64,000 nt of DNA from Burkholderiales bacterium (GTDB taxonomy: Bacteria; Pseudomonadota; Gammaproteobacteria; Burkholderiales; SG8-41): contig DATAJS010000013.1 in the NCBI GenBank assembly GCA_036262035.1, positions 62,001 to 126,000 of the forward strand, given 5' to 3'. The number at the start of each line of letters is the position of its first letter. Position 1 is the first letter of the stretch. Under the pieces are notes generated by a model, which worked only from the letters and a program-made list of their open reading frames with translations, did not search any database and was not told the DNA's origin. The translations under genes were made by a program, and so were the position numbers. Positions 47,964 to 56,921 of this stretch are shown in pieces.

Positions 47964-48557
47964 CTATTCGTTCCCCTGCACGTCGACCAGCCCGCGCAGC
48001 GGGCTGTACACGTAGCGCATGTCGGTGCCGCGCCCGCGCCCTTCCATCAGGAGCCAGTGGAAGCGCAGCGAGTGCGGTACGCCGTCGTAGACGAAGTCGA
48101 TCTCCTCGATCGTCACCTTGAGCGGCCGCTGGCCTCGGGCGCAGTCGAGCCGATACTCGCGCACTTCGCCCTGCTTCCAGCGGCCGAGCGGAAATTTGAC
48201 TTCGCCGCGGCAGGCGGCCTGCGGATAGCGCGAATCGAAGACGCGGCCCAGGCCGGTCCGGTCGTCGCGGATGGCGAAGCGCTGAAGCTTGTCGCGATTC
48301 AGGCGCTCGTAGACCGGGATGCCGTTCCACGCGGTCGGCCCCGTGATGGTCTTGTCGCCCCGCCGTCCGAACTCGAGCGCCGCGGGCGCCATCCGGATCT
48401 CCTGCGTGCCGTCCCACGGCGCGCCGGTCCAAAGCTCGACGGGAATGAAGCGGGTGCGCGTCGCCGGGTCGTAGGCGCGCTGCCACGCCGACCAGTCCTC
48501 CGCGCGCGCCGCGCCGGTGAGCGCGAGACACAGCGCGGTCAGCACGATGAGGGGCAT
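47964..48557 (-). CDS. Exported protein of unknown function
   Basis: 197 residues from the ATG at 48557. Signal peptide MPLIVLTALCLALTGAARA. The mature protein is beta-rich, with segments TRFIPVELWTGAPWDGTQEI, GPTAWNGIPVYERL, REYRLDCARGQRPLKVTIEE and FHWLLMEGRGRGTDMRYVYS. Two cysteines (ACRGEVKF and DCARG) may form a disulfide. I recognise the pattern as a recurring proteobacterial family but know no function. It is downstream of the BCCT transporter on the same strand. Confidence 0.75.
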   Translation of the reverse strand: MPLIVLTALCLALTGAARAEDWSAWQRAYDPATRTRFIPVELWTGAPWDGTQEIRMAPAALEFGRRGDKTITGPTAWNGIPVYERLNRDKLQRFAIRDDRTGLGRVFDSRYPQAACRGEVKFPLGRWKQGEVREYRLDCARGQRPLKVTIEEIDFVYDGVPHSLRFHWLLMEGRGRGTDMRYVYSPLRGLVDVQGNE

Positions 48558-48619
48558 CACATTCCTCCGCAACTCGCGACCGTGTCCGAGAGCCCGACGA
48601 AAGACAGGCGGCCTGAGTG

Positions 48620-50218
48620 TCAGCGCCGCGGGTCGGAGACGTGCGGGCCGCCGTCGGCCGCGCCGCCGGCCGGCGTTCCAGGCGCCCGCTGATTCTGCTC
48701 GCGCGCCATCCATTCTTCGATCGCGCGGCGGGCGCGCCGTTCGTCGGCTTTCTCGCGCAGCGCTTCGGGGATCAGCACGCGGTAAAGCCCGATCATCACC
48801 GCGACCATCAGCAGCGCGAACGGCAGCGCGGCCACGGTGATCAGCGTCTGCAGCGCTTTCAGGCCCCCCGCGACCAACATCGCTGCGGCGACCAGCGCGA
48901 TGGCGGTGCCCCAGGCGAACTTGCGCGCGAGCGAGGGGTCGCCGGCCGACTCGCTCGACATCGAACCCAGTACCAGCACCGCCGAATCGGCCGAGGTCAC
49001 GAAAAAGATCACCAGCAGCAGGATGGTCAGGCCCGACATCAGCGCCGACAACGGCAGGGCGTCGTACATGCGGAAGAGGACCGTCTCGTGCCCGACGGCA
49101 AGCGCGCCGCCCATGTCCACGCCGCCGAAGATCTGCTCCCACAGCGCGGTCCCGCCGAACGTGGCGAACCACACGAAGCCGAGCAGGCTGGGCACTGCGA
49201 CGACGTCGAGCACGAACTCGCGCAGGGTGCGCCCGTACGACACCCGCGCGATGAACGCGCCCACGAACGGCGACCACGAGATCCACCACGCCCAGTAGAA
49301 GATCGTCCAGTCGGCCACCCAGGTGCTCGCGGAGAACGGCGACATGCGCAGGCTCATCTCCACCAGGTGGTCGAGGTAGCCGCCCAGCGATGTGGTGAAA
49401 GTATCGAAGATGAAGCTGGTCGGCCCGAGCAGCGCCACGGCCAGCAACAGCGCCCCGGCCAGGGCGAGATTGAAGCTCGACAGCCACTTGATGCCGCGAT
49501 CGACGCCGCTCGCGCTCGAAGCCATGTACAGCACGAAACAGATCGCGATCACGGTCAACTGCATGCCCAGGCCGCCGGGCAGGCCGAACACACGGTCCAT
49601 GCCGGCGCTGATCTGCATGGTGCCGAAGCCCAGCGTGGTGGCTACGCCGATCGCCGTGGCCACCACGGCGACGACGTTGACCAGCTTGCCGATCCAGCCG
49701 AGGTGCAGGTCGCCGATCAACGGCTGGAGCAGGTCGCTGATCAGGCCGCGCCCGTTGCGGTTGTACTGGAACCAGCCGATGGCCAGCCCCATCAGCGCAT
49801 AGATCGCCCACGGGTGCAGGCCCCAGTGGAAAAAGGTGTAGCGCATCGCGGCCCGCGCCGCCTCCGGCGCGTTCGGCGTCAGTCCCTCGGGCGGCGTGAC
49901 CAGGTGCGAGATCGGCTCGGCCGCGCCCCAGAACACCAGGCCGATGCCCATGCCGGCGGCGAACAGCATCGAAAGCCAGGCGGGGTTCGAGAACTCGGGC
50001 TCGGCGTCGCGCCCGCCGATCCGCAGCCGCGCCGTCGGGCCGAAAGCGAGGCAGGCGAGGAACACCAGGGTGAGGAACACGATCAGCAGATACAGCCAGC
50101 CGGCGTGCCGGATCACCCCCGACAGCGCCGCGTCGGTCATCGCCTCGAACGGCTTCGGCGCGAACCCGGCAATCACCGCCAGCGCGACCACCAGGAACAA
50201 CGAGATACGGAAAACCAT
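48620..50218 (-). CDS. BCCT-family transporter (betaine/carnitine/choline)
   Basis: 532 residues with twelve transmembrane helices. Signatures are GMGIGLVFWGAAEPISH in helix 3, WGLHPWAIYALMGLAIGWF with the substrate tryptophans, and the family motif WAWWISWSPFVGAFIARVSYGR. BCCT carriers take up quaternary ammonium compounds using Na+ or H+ or by exchange. It lies downstream of an M24/creatinase-like gene and an ornithine-cyclodeaminase-type gene, hinting at uptake of a nitrogen compound. The start at 50218 fits the family length. Confidence 0.94.
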   Translation of the reverse strand: MVFRISLFLVVALAVIAGFAPKPFEAMTDAALSGVIRHAGWLYLLIVFLTLVFLACLAFGPTARLRIGGRDAEPEFSNPAWLSMLFAAGMGIGLVFWGAAEPISHLVTPPEGLTPNAPEAARAAMRYTFFHWGLHPWAIYALMGLAIGWFQYNRNGRGLISDLLQPLIGDLHLGWIGKLVNVVAVVATAIGVATTLGFGTMQISAGMDRVFGLPGGLGMQLTVIAICFVLYMASSASGVDRGIKWLSSFNLALAGALLLAVALLGPTSFIFDTFTTSLGGYLDHLVEMSLRMSPFSASTWVADWTIFYWAWWISWSPFVGAFIARVSYGRTLREFVLDVVAVPSLLGFVWFATFGGTALWEQIFGGVDMGGALAVGHETVLFRMYDALPLSALMSGLTILLLVIFFVTSADSAVLVLGSMSSESAGDPSLARKFAWGTAIALVAAAMLVAGGLKALQTLITVAALPFALLMVAVMIGLYRVLIPEALREKADERRARRAIEEWMAREQNQRAPGTPAGGAADGGPHVSDPRR

Positions 50219-50407
50219 CCGTGTGCTCCTGATGGACTTACATCGCAGCCCGGGCCGGGCGGGCCCGACGCGTAGCCGAGCGCCGCTCCGGGGCGCGCAA
50301 CAACGGGTCGCGCGGCCTCGTCAAAACAGGAAGCTCACGCCACGTTTCACCGCATCGTCTCGCTCGGCGACCGCCGACATTGTCCCAGCGTTCCGGCGTT
50401 TGCGCCG

Positions 50408-51586
50408 TTATCCCACCCGGAACAGCGCGCGCGGCGCCTTGTGCAGCCGCTCGAAGCCGTGCCCGGTGATGTGCACCAGCTCGCCGACCTGCACGCCCGC
50501 GCGCTGATCTTGCGTGATGACGTTCGGCTGGACGACGACGGTCATGCCCGCCTCCAGCTTCATATCCGGCAGCGGCCCCGCCGGACGGCTGCGGCTGCCC
50601 AATACCGGCGGGAAATAGCCGCCGCCGTAGCCGTGCATGAGATCGTCGCAGGTGGTGAAGCCCGCCTTCTCGATGACGCCCGATACATCGACGATCTGCT
50701 GCGGCGTCGTGCCCGCGCGCAGCACCGCGGCGATCGCATCGAAGGCTGCTTCCGCCGTCGCGTAAAGGTCGCGATAGAGCGGCGTCGGATCGGCGCCCAC
50801 GGTGAAGGTGCGCAGCACCTGTCCCGAGTAATCCCAGAACATCCCGCTGATCTCGCAGAACACGCAGTCGCCCGCCTGCACCGTGCGATTCTCCGGAAAC
50901 TGCCGCGGCACGCAGCAGTCGGCATTCGCCATCGACGTGACGCCGAAGAAGTGGATCTGCGTCGTTCCGCCGTGGCGCGTATAAGCGCGCTCGGTGATGT
51001 CCCACAGGTCGCGCTCGGTGAGGCCGGGACGCAATTCGCGGCGCAAGCTTTCGATCGCGGCGTCGCTGAACGCGGCGCCCACGCGCAGCCACTCGATCTC
51101 TTCGGGCGATTTGATCAGGCGCAGGCCCACGTAATCGCGGTTCATCTCGACCAGCGCTTCGAAAGCGCCTTCGAGCTTCTTCGCCTTGCGGTAGGCGAGC
51201 GGTCCCATGAAACCGATCCGCTTCGCGCCGCGGCGCTGGAGCTCGACGATCACCTTGTCGATGCCGGCGTGCTCGCCCCATTTCACGTCGGTGCCGACCG
51301 CCATGCGCTGCGCCAGCGGCCGGTGGTTGTACCACTCCATGAACATGAGGTTCTTTTCATGCGGGCTGACGATCACCAGCGCTTCGGTGGTCGCCGGCCA
51401 GCCGGTGAGCCACTGCACGCCCGAGCCGACGCGCTGCTCGCCGCAGACGACGAGATGGTCCACGCCCGCTTTCTGCATCGCGCCGATGAGCGCGTTGCGC
51501 CGGCGCGCGTATTCGTCGTCGGAGAAACGCGGGAAAGGCTGCTGCTCGAGCAGCGCCTGGAGATGCGGAGAGAGATTCAGCGTCAT
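50408..51586 (-). CDS. M24-fold (creatinase/aminopeptidase-like) protein with degraded metal site
   Basis: 392 residues from the ATG at 51586, overlapping the upstream gene by ATGA. A creatinase N-terminal domain (to about 155; FMEWYNHRPLAQRMAVG) precedes the pita-bread fold (ERDLWDITERAYTRHGGTT on). The usual five metal ligands are only partly kept: first Asp is Glu (VFCEISG), second Asp is Gln (YSGQVLRTF), the His is present (MHGYGGGY), and one Glu is Gln (TVVVQPNVI). Loss of metal ligands is what separates creatinase from metalloaminopeptidases, so a creatinase-like amidinohydrolase or related non-metal hydrolase is plausible. Confidence 0.85.
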   Translation of the reverse strand: MTLNLSPHLQALLEQQPFPRFSDDEYARRRNALIGAMQKAGVDHLVVCGEQRVGSGVQWLTGWPATTEALVIVSPHEKNLMFMEWYNHRPLAQRMAVGTDVKWGEHAGIDKVIVELQRRGAKRIGFMGPLAYRKAKKLEGAFEALVEMNRDYVGLRLIKSPEEIEWLRVGAAFSDAAIESLRRELRPGLTERDLWDITERAYTRHGGTTQIHFFGVTSMANADCCVPRQFPENRTVQAGDCVFCEISGMFWDYSGQVLRTFTVGADPTPLYRDLYATAEAAFDAIAAVLRAGTTPQQIVDVSGVIEKAGFTTCDDLMHGYGGGYFPPVLGSRSRPAGPLPDMKLEAGMTVVVQPNVITQDQRAGVQVGELVHITGHGFERLHKAPRALFRVG

Positions 51587-52575
51587 TTCTTGAGGCTCAC
51601 CGGTTTCTTGAGGCTGGCGAAGTCGTTTGCCGCGGGGAGGTCTTTGCGGCCTTTGAGCAGCTCGTAGTAGCGCGCAGCGAGCGCGAGGTCCTGCAGTGCC
51701 GTGCCGACCGATTTGAACGTGACGAGGCCGCTCCTGGGCAGTCGCTTCGTTCCCGCCGCGACGTCGGCGAGCGTGATCCACGACTCCGGCGAGCTCGCGC
51801 CGCTCTTCACCGCCTGCTGGAGGTCGCCCGCTTCGTCGCCCGCGCGCGCGCTGTCGACGACGACCGCCGCCGCGTCGGCGAAGCACGCCGCGTCGACTTC
51901 CACCGATTGCGGCCGCGTGCTGCCGACGGCCGACAGCAGTCGGCACGTGTCGAGCCACGCGCCGCGCAGCACGGGCTCCGCGCTCTGCGAGCTCGTCGCG
52001 GCGACGACGACGGTATGCCCGCGCACCGCGCTCTGTGCGTTGTCGACCGACTTCACCTTGAGCCCAAGCTTGGACGACATCTGCCTGGCGAAGCGCTCGC
52101 GATTGTCCAGGGTCGGGCTGTAGACGGTCGCGGATTCGACCTGGAACACGGCCGCCATCATCTCGAGCTGCATGCGCGACTGATGGCCGGCCCCGATCAG
52201 GCCGACGGTGATGGTGTCGTCGTCGATCCTCATCTTGCGCGCGACGACGCCGCTGGCGGCGCCGGTGCGCAGGTCGGTGATGAGCCGCCCGTCGAGCACC
52301 GCGAGGAGCTCGCCGTCGGAGAGGCGATACAGCGACACGACGTAGCGCACGCCGGTGCCGGTGATCATGTGAAACGCCTTGGTCGCGGCGTAACCCGACG
52401 CGTAGTCGGCGGCGAACATCATGCGCATCCAGCCGCCTTCGAACGGCGTGTTGAGCCGCGGCGAGACGAAGGTCTTGCCGTCGGCCTCGTGCGCCGACAT
52501 CTGTTCGAGGAGATCGATCGCCTCGCGATTCGAGATGACGCCTTCGAGCGCTTCGGCGCCGAGCATCAATGCCAT
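51583..52575 (-). CDS. Ornithine cyclodeaminase / mu-crystallin family protein
   Basis: 330 residues from MALMLGAEALEG at 52575; the longer reading to 52626 would start in repeat-derived sequence. The family signature is seen in LAVLDGRLITDLRTGAASGV and the NAD-binding VGLIGAGHQSRMQLEMMAAV, followed by VVVAATSSQSAEPVLRGAW. Members are NAD-dependent imine reductases or cyclodeaminases (ornithine to proline, ketimine reduction). The next gene is the M24 protein, overlapping by ATGA, so the two act in one pathway. Confidence 0.9.
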   Translation of the reverse strand: MALMLGAEALEGVISNREAIDLLEQMSAHEADGKTFVSPRLNTPFEGGWMRMMFAADYASGYAATKAFHMITGTGVRYVVSLYRLSDGELLAVLDGRLITDLRTGAASGVVARKMRIDDDTITVGLIGAGHQSRMQLEMMAAVFQVESATVYSPTLDNRERFARQMSSKLGLKVKSVDNAQSAVRGHTVVVAATSSQSAEPVLRGAWLDTCRLLSAVGSTRPQSVEVDAACFADAAAVVVDSARAGDEAGDLQQAVKSGASSPESWITLADVAAGTKRLPRSGLVTFKSVGTALQDLALAARYYELLKGRKDLPAANDFASLKKPVSLKK

Positions 52576-52619
52576 TGAACCCACCCTGTCCCTGACCTCC
52601 CCTGACGGGGAACGTTTTT

Positions 52620-52710
52620 TCGTCATTCCCGCGGGGGCGGGAATCCATTTTCAGAACGTCGACCACAATGGATTCCCGATCGTTCCCGCTGCCGCGGGTC
52701 GGGAATGACG
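52620..52710. repeat. Family H double hairpin
   Basis: CGTCATTCCCGCGGGGGCGG (from 52621) is a hairpin by itself, and a second unit, ATGGATTCCCGATCGTTCCC (from 52668) to TCGGGAATGACG at 52710, forms another. The units are inverted relative to each other and joined by TTTCAGAACGTCGACCACA. The 3' half is almost identical to 63760-63802. Confidence 0.8.
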
Positions 52711-52751
52711 AATCGGCTTTTCTCCGCGTCGTCTGCGGTCATTCCTGTCCG

Positions 52752-53693
52752 TCAGCTTTTCTCGGGCGACAGGCCGTCGCCGATCTCGACGTTCTCCGGC
52801 GCAAGCTCGATTCCCGAAGCCTTCGCCTGCAGGAGCAGCAACGTGGAAAAGTCCTGATCGGTGTAGCCGTGACCGATGAGGGTCTGGATCATGTCGCGCG
52901 TGAGCGAGGTGAGCGGCATCGGCACGCCGTAGGTCTTGCCGGCGTTCAATCCGAGATCGATGTCCTTCCTCAGGAGCTCGGGTGTGAACGTGACGTGGAA
53001 ATCGAGGCTGGAGAGCGCCGGCGTCTTGTAGCGCGTGAACATCGAGCCCATCACGCTCTTGTTGAGGAAGTCGAGGAAGGCGTGGCGCTTCATGCCCGCC
53101 TTCTCCGCGAGCACCGTGATCTCGCAGAGGTTCTGGATCACCACGCCGAGCATCACGTTGTGGCAGATCTTGGCGATGCGCGAGAGCTCGCCGTCGCCGA
53201 CATACGAGACGCCCTGCCCGATCGCCGCGAGGTAAGGCGACACCGCGTCGAATGCATCCTGCGGGCCGGACGCGACGACCGTGAGCTTGCCGGCCTTGAT
53301 GACCTTGGCATTGCCCGAGACCGGAGCGGCGAGCAGCTTCACGCCCTTGCCCTGCAGCTTCTCGCGGATCTCGGCCGATTCCTCCAGCGAGATCGAGGTC
53401 GAATCGACGACGATCTTCGGCGCCTTGCCTTTGGACGTGACGCCGTTCGCGCCGAACAGCACCTCCTTCACGTCCTTGCCCGCCGACACCATGGTGAAGA
53501 CGATGTCGCACTCGGCGAGGTCGGTGAGGTGGTCGACCACTTTCGCACCCGACGCGGCGAGCGGCTCGGCTTTCGAGCGCGTGCGGTTCCATACCGCGAT
53601 GTCGCAGCCCGACTTCGCCAGCCGCTCGGCCATCGCGTATCCCATGCGGCCGATGCCGATCCAGCCGAGCTTGTGTTTCTTCATGTCTGCCAT
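52752..53693 (-). CDS. 3-hydroxyisobutyrate-dehydrogenase-family NAD(P) oxidoreductase
   Basis: 313 residues. N-terminal Rossmann motif GWIGIGRMGYAMAERLAKSG, then DSTSISLEESAEIRE (substrate-binding loop), GNAKVIKAGKLTVVASG, and the catalytic lysine in SRIAKICHNVMLG. Family members oxidise beta-hydroxyacids such as 3-hydroxyisobutyrate, tartronate semialdehyde or gamma-hydroxybutyrate. A family-typical alpha-helical C-terminal domain follows. It lies downstream of E2 on the same strand, suggesting a short-chain hydroxyacid or semialdehyde intermediate. Confidence 0.92.
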   Translation of the reverse strand: MADMKKHKLGWIGIGRMGYAMAERLAKSGCDIAVWNRTRSKAEPLAASGAKVVDHLTDLAECDIVFTMVSAGKDVKEVLFGANGVTSKGKAPKIVVDSTSISLEESAEIREKLQGKGVKLLAAPVSGNAKVIKAGKLTVVASGPQDAFDAVSPYLAAIGQGVSYVGDGELSRIAKICHNVMLGVVIQNLCEITVLAEKAGMKRHAFLDFLNKSVMGSMFTRYKTPALSSLDFHVTFTPELLRKDIDLGLNAGKTYGVPMPLTSLTRDMIQTLIGHGYTDQDFSTLLLLQAKASGIELAPENVEIGDGLSPEKS

Positions 53694-53713
53694 TGCACTT
53701 CTCCGAAAAAACC

Positions 53714-53748
53714 GGGGTCACACCCCGATAAAGCCGGGGTCTGACCCC
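53714..53748. repeat. Family A pair (GGGGTCACACCCC and CGGGGTCTGACCCC)
   Basis: GGGGTCACACCCC at 53714-53726 and CGGGGTCTGACCCC at 53735-53748. The second is identical to the left arm at 2310-2323; the first differs at two positions. Here the two units do not pair perfectly with each other. The E2 stop codon (TAA) follows directly at 53750. Confidence 0.8.
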
Positions 53749-53749
53749 A

Positions 53750-55072
53750 TTAACTCTGTAGATCCTGCGACCAGTTGCGCGTCTCGATCACGCGCTTGAG
53801 CTCGTTGAGGAACGACGCGGCATACGCCCCGTCGACCGCGCGATGGTCGAAGCTTTGCGCCAGCACGCCGACCGGCCTCACCGCGATGCTGTCGCCTTCC
53901 GGGCTTTCGATCACCACCGGCTTCTTGCGCACGCCGTCGGTCGAGAGTATCGCGACCTGCGGCGTGTTGATGATCGGCGCGGTGATCACCGTGCCGTAAG
54001 CCCCGTTGTTGGTGATGGTGTACGTGCCTTCGGCGAGCTCGTCCGGCTCGAGCTTGCCCGCGCGCGCGCGCACCGCGAGGTCGTGCGCTTCGCGCGCGAG
54101 CTGCGGCAGCGATTTGTTCGGTACGTCCTTCAGGACCGGCACCATCAGCCCCTCGAAGTTCATGTCGACCGCGATGCCGATGTTGATGCGGCGCGCAAGC
54201 GTGATGCGGTCGCCGCCGAACGTCGCGTTGAGCTTGGGATAGCGGCCGAGCGCGATCGACACCGCGCGCAGGATGAAGGGGAGATACGTGAGGCTGTAGC
54301 CTTCGCGCTCCTTCCACCCGGCGCCGCTTTCGCGCCGCGCCTGCTCGACGCGGTGGAAATCGGCTTCGACGACCTGGAGCACGTGCGGCGCGGTCGTCCA
54401 GGACTTCGCCATGTTCTCGGCGACGCGCTTGCGCACCGCGTTGAGCGGCTGTACCTGCCCCGTTGCCATGGGGGCCAGCGCGCTCACGGCCGGCGTACGG
54501 GTGACCGGAGGCTCGGCGCGCGGCGCCGGCTGCTGCGCGCGCTTCGCGACGTGGTCGAGCACGTCGTTCCTCGTGATGCGCCCGTCGCGGCCGGTGCCGG
54601 GGATCTGGCCGATGTCGAGCGCGTGCTCGGCGACCAGCTTGCGCACGACCGGCGAGAGCCTCGCCTGCGCGCCTTCGCGGATCGAGAGCGGCGGCTTGAC
54701 GATCTCCGCGGCCTGCTTCGCCGTCGGGCTCAGGCGGTCCGCGCCGGTGCCGTCCGCGGCGGCGCTCGGCGCAACCGGCGTAGACGTCCGCGCAGCCGCG
54801 GCGACGCCGCTCGACTGCCGTTGCGCGGACGCTCCTCCCGCGCTTTCTTTTATCACCGCGAGCTTCTCACCCACCTTCGCGGTAACGCCTTCCTGCACCA
54901 GGATCTCGGCAATGACCCCTGTTGCCTGCGCCGGGATCTCGGTGCTCACCTTGTCGGTCTCGACGTCGAAAAGCACTTCGTCCGCTTTCACCGCGTCGCC
55001 GACTTTCTTGTACCACCGCGTGACGACGCCTTCGGCGACGGTCTCGCCGAGCTGCGGCATGATTACGTCCAT
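53750..55072 (-). CDS. 2-oxoacid dehydrogenase E2 component (dihydrolipoamide acyltransferase)
   Basis: 440 residues. N-terminal lipoyl domain with the lipoylated Lys41 (FDVETDKVSTEIPAQA), an Ala/Pro/Ser-rich linker, an E1/E3-binding domain (LSPVVRKLVAEHALDIGQIP with GRDGRITRNDVLDHV), and the catalytic domain with the active His410 in SFDHRAVDGAYAASF. The domain set is that of branched-chain or acetoin-type complexes. Its E1 genes lie upstream, separated by an amidohydrolase gene; no E3 is encoded in the window. Confidence 0.95.
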   Translation of the reverse strand: MDVIMPQLGETVAEGVVTRWYKKVGDAVKADEVLFDVETDKVSTEIPAQATGVIAEILVQEGVTAKVGEKLAVIKESAGGASAQRQSSGVAAAARTSTPVAPSAAADGTGADRLSPTAKQAAEIVKPPLSIREGAQARLSPVVRKLVAEHALDIGQIPGTGRDGRITRNDVLDHVAKRAQQPAPRAEPPVTRTPAVSALAPMATGQVQPLNAVRKRVAENMAKSWTTAPHVLQVVEADFHRVEQARRESGAGWKEREGYSLTYLPFILRAVSIALGRYPKLNATFGGDRITLARRINIGIAVDMNFEGLMVPVLKDVPNKSLPQLAREAHDLAVRARAGKLEPDELAEGTYTITNNGAYGTVITAPIINTPQVAILSTDGVRKKPVVIESPEGDSIAVRPVGVLAQSFDHRAVDGAYAASFLNELKRVIETRNWSQDLQS

Positions 55073-55097
55073 CTGCTACTCCTGAGACTAAAGCATT

Positions 55098-55217
55098 CAA
55101 CACGGAGGACACGGAGGAAGAACACGGAGGGCACGGAGGAAAAGCATGTCGGTCTTAGACAACCCGGCCGAATGGTTCCTCCGTGTCCTCCGTGGACCTC
55201 CGTGCCCTCCGTGTTAA
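55098..55217. repeat. Family I inverted repeat (ACACGGAGGACACGGAGG)
   Basis: The left side (55098-55139) repeats CACGGAGGAC / CACGGAGGGC units; the right side (55178-55217) has the complementary CCTCCGTGTCCTCCGTGG units. The arms are about 40 bases and the loop about 38. It separates the E2 gene from the amidohydrolase gene and could form a long stem in the transcript. Confidence 0.8.
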
Positions 55218-55232
55218 AGCTTTTTTGCTCTT

Positions 55233-56876
55233 TCACTTGAGTTCGTAAACCACTTTCCCGCCCACCATCGTCATGGTCGGCCTGATGTCCTTGATCTGGT
55301 CGGCCGGGATGGTCAGATAGTCGCGGTCGAGCACCACGAGATCGGCGTACTTTCCCGGCTGCAAAGAGCCGAGGTTCGATTCCTGGAACACGACGTAGGC
55401 GTTGTTGCGCGTGTGCGCGATCAACGCTTCCTCGCGGGTGATCGTCTGGCGGTTGACCTCGCGTCCGCCGACCATCCTGCCCGTCACCGCGAACCACAGG
55501 TTGTAGAACGGGTTCGATGTCGTCACCGCCGTCGCGTCCGAGCCCAGCCCCCACATGATCCCGCTGTCGTGCACCATGCGCATCGGCGGCATGCTCCACG
55601 CGCGATCGCCGTGGAACTTGTGCATGAGATAACCCTGGATGAGCGGCCGGGTGTGGATCTGCGCGGTCATGCCGAGGCGCTTCATGCGCTCGATCTGCTC
55701 GGGCGTCACCTGGTCGATGTGCGAGAAGGCCCAGCGCAGCCCCTTGATCGGCTTCTCGCGGTTGATGCCTTCGTACAGCGCGAGGAACGCGTCGATCGCC
55801 GGCTCCATCTCGACGTGCGAGTTCATGTAGATGCCGCGCTCGGCCAACGCGCGGGCGATGCGTCCCCACTGCGCGATGTCTTCGGCGCGCGTGTTCGCTT
55901 TCGGATTGAGAAGCTGGGTGTTGACCGGGTTGTAGACCGACTCGCCGTAACCGACGTTGTCGAAGTAATCGTCGCCCTGGAAAGGCTTCATCGCGGGGAT
56001 CTCCGCGACGACCTTGTCCACCTGCTCCGGCGTGCCCGGCTGCCGCACCGTCTGCCAGAAGATGCGGATGTCGAGCTCGCCCTTGCTCGCGAGCAGGCGG
56101 TACGGCTCGTAGTGCGCCTCGCTCATCCCGCGGCCGCCTGCGTCCATCCACGCGGTCATGCCGACCGAGTTGAGGTACGACACCACGTTGCGCGCATTCT
56201 GCAGCCATTGGCGCGATTCGGCGAGCGGCACCTTGGCCGCGACGAACGCGACGCCGCCCGCGCCACTCACCAGACCGGTCGGATTGCCGCTCGCGTCTTT
56301 CTCGATACGTCCGCCTGCGGGATCGGGTGTCCTGGCATCGATGCCTGCCGCTTTCATCGCCGCGGTATTCAGATACGTGTGGCGATAGATCGCCTGCAGC
56401 GCCACCGGATTGGCGGGCGCGAGCTTGTCGAGCTCGGCCAGCGGAAAGCCTCGCGGATCGTCGGTGAACTGCTCCTCCGACCAGCCGCCGAGCGCGACGA
56501 TCCAGTCGCCGGGCTTCGCCGCGCGCACGCGCTTCTGCAGCATATCGAGGGCTTGCGCACGCGAGGTCACGCCGTCGAGCCGCATCTCCGAATGCCATTT
56601 CTCGGCGACGCGCACGAAATGCGCGTGGTTGTCGATCAGTCCGGGAATGACCGTGCGGCCGCGCAGATCGATCACTTTGGCCGAAGGCCCGGCGAGCTTG
56701 CGCATCGCCGCGCTCGTGCCCACCGCCGCAATCCGCCGGCCTTTGATCGCCACCGCCTGGGCGACCGTGAACCGCTCGTCGACGGTGACGACCTTCCCGT
56801 TGACCAGCACGAGGTCCGCCGCCTGAGCCATCGACGCGGTGAGCGTGAGCAACGCGACCGTCACGAATCGCTTCAT
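55233..56876 (-). CDS. Exported amidohydrolase (YtcJ-like, amidohydrolase 3 family)
   Basis: 547 residues with a Sec signal peptide (MKRFVTVALLTLTASMAQA). The metal site begins with HxH in LIDNHAHFVRV; LVLVNGKVVTVDERF and the ending GKYADLVVLDRDYL are the standard beta-sandwich pieces of amidohydrolases. YtcJ-like enzymes are zinc-dependent and have varied or unknown substrates. Being exported, it could release a carboxylate or amine from a larger compound in the periplasm before uptake by the Bug systems. It interrupts the E1-E2 gene order, with repeats on both sides. Confidence 0.9.
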   Translation of the reverse strand: MKRFVTVALLTLTASMAQAADLVLVNGKVVTVDERFTVAQAVAIKGRRIAAVGTSAAMRKLAGPSAKVIDLRGRTVIPGLIDNHAHFVRVAEKWHSEMRLDGVTSRAQALDMLQKRVRAAKPGDWIVALGGWSEEQFTDDPRGFPLAELDKLAPANPVALQAIYRHTYLNTAAMKAAGIDARTPDPAGGRIEKDASGNPTGLVSGAGGVAFVAAKVPLAESRQWLQNARNVVSYLNSVGMTAWMDAGGRGMSEAHYEPYRLLASKGELDIRIFWQTVRQPGTPEQVDKVVAEIPAMKPFQGDDYFDNVGYGESVYNPVNTQLLNPKANTRAEDIAQWGRIARALAERGIYMNSHVEMEPAIDAFLALYEGINREKPIKGLRWAFSHIDQVTPEQIERMKRLGMTAQIHTRPLIQGYLMHKFHGDRAWSMPPMRMVHDSGIMWGLGSDATAVTTSNPFYNLWFAVTGRMVGGREVNRQTITREEALIAHTRNNAYVVFQESNLGSLQPGKYADLVVLDRDYLTIPADQIKDIRPTMTMVGGKVVYELK

Positions 56877-56879
56877 GGC

Positions 56880-56915
56880 TTTTCCTTTGCGTCCTTTGCG
56901 TCCTTTGTGGTCAAT
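56880..56915. repeat. Family F single arm (CCTTTGCGTCCTTTG)
   Basis: TTTTCCTTTGCGTCCTTTGC begins at 56880 and continues with another GTCCTTTG unit to 56915. It fills the short space between the E1beta stop (56922) and the amidohydrolase start. The complementary arm is not present here. Confidence 0.7.
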
Positions 56916-56921
56916 CGCTTT

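Noticed and set aside
50219-50407. Possible small gene or RNA between BCCT and M24 genes
   Set aside because: No open frame with a ribosome-binding site and no stable hairpin beyond GC-rich background was seen.
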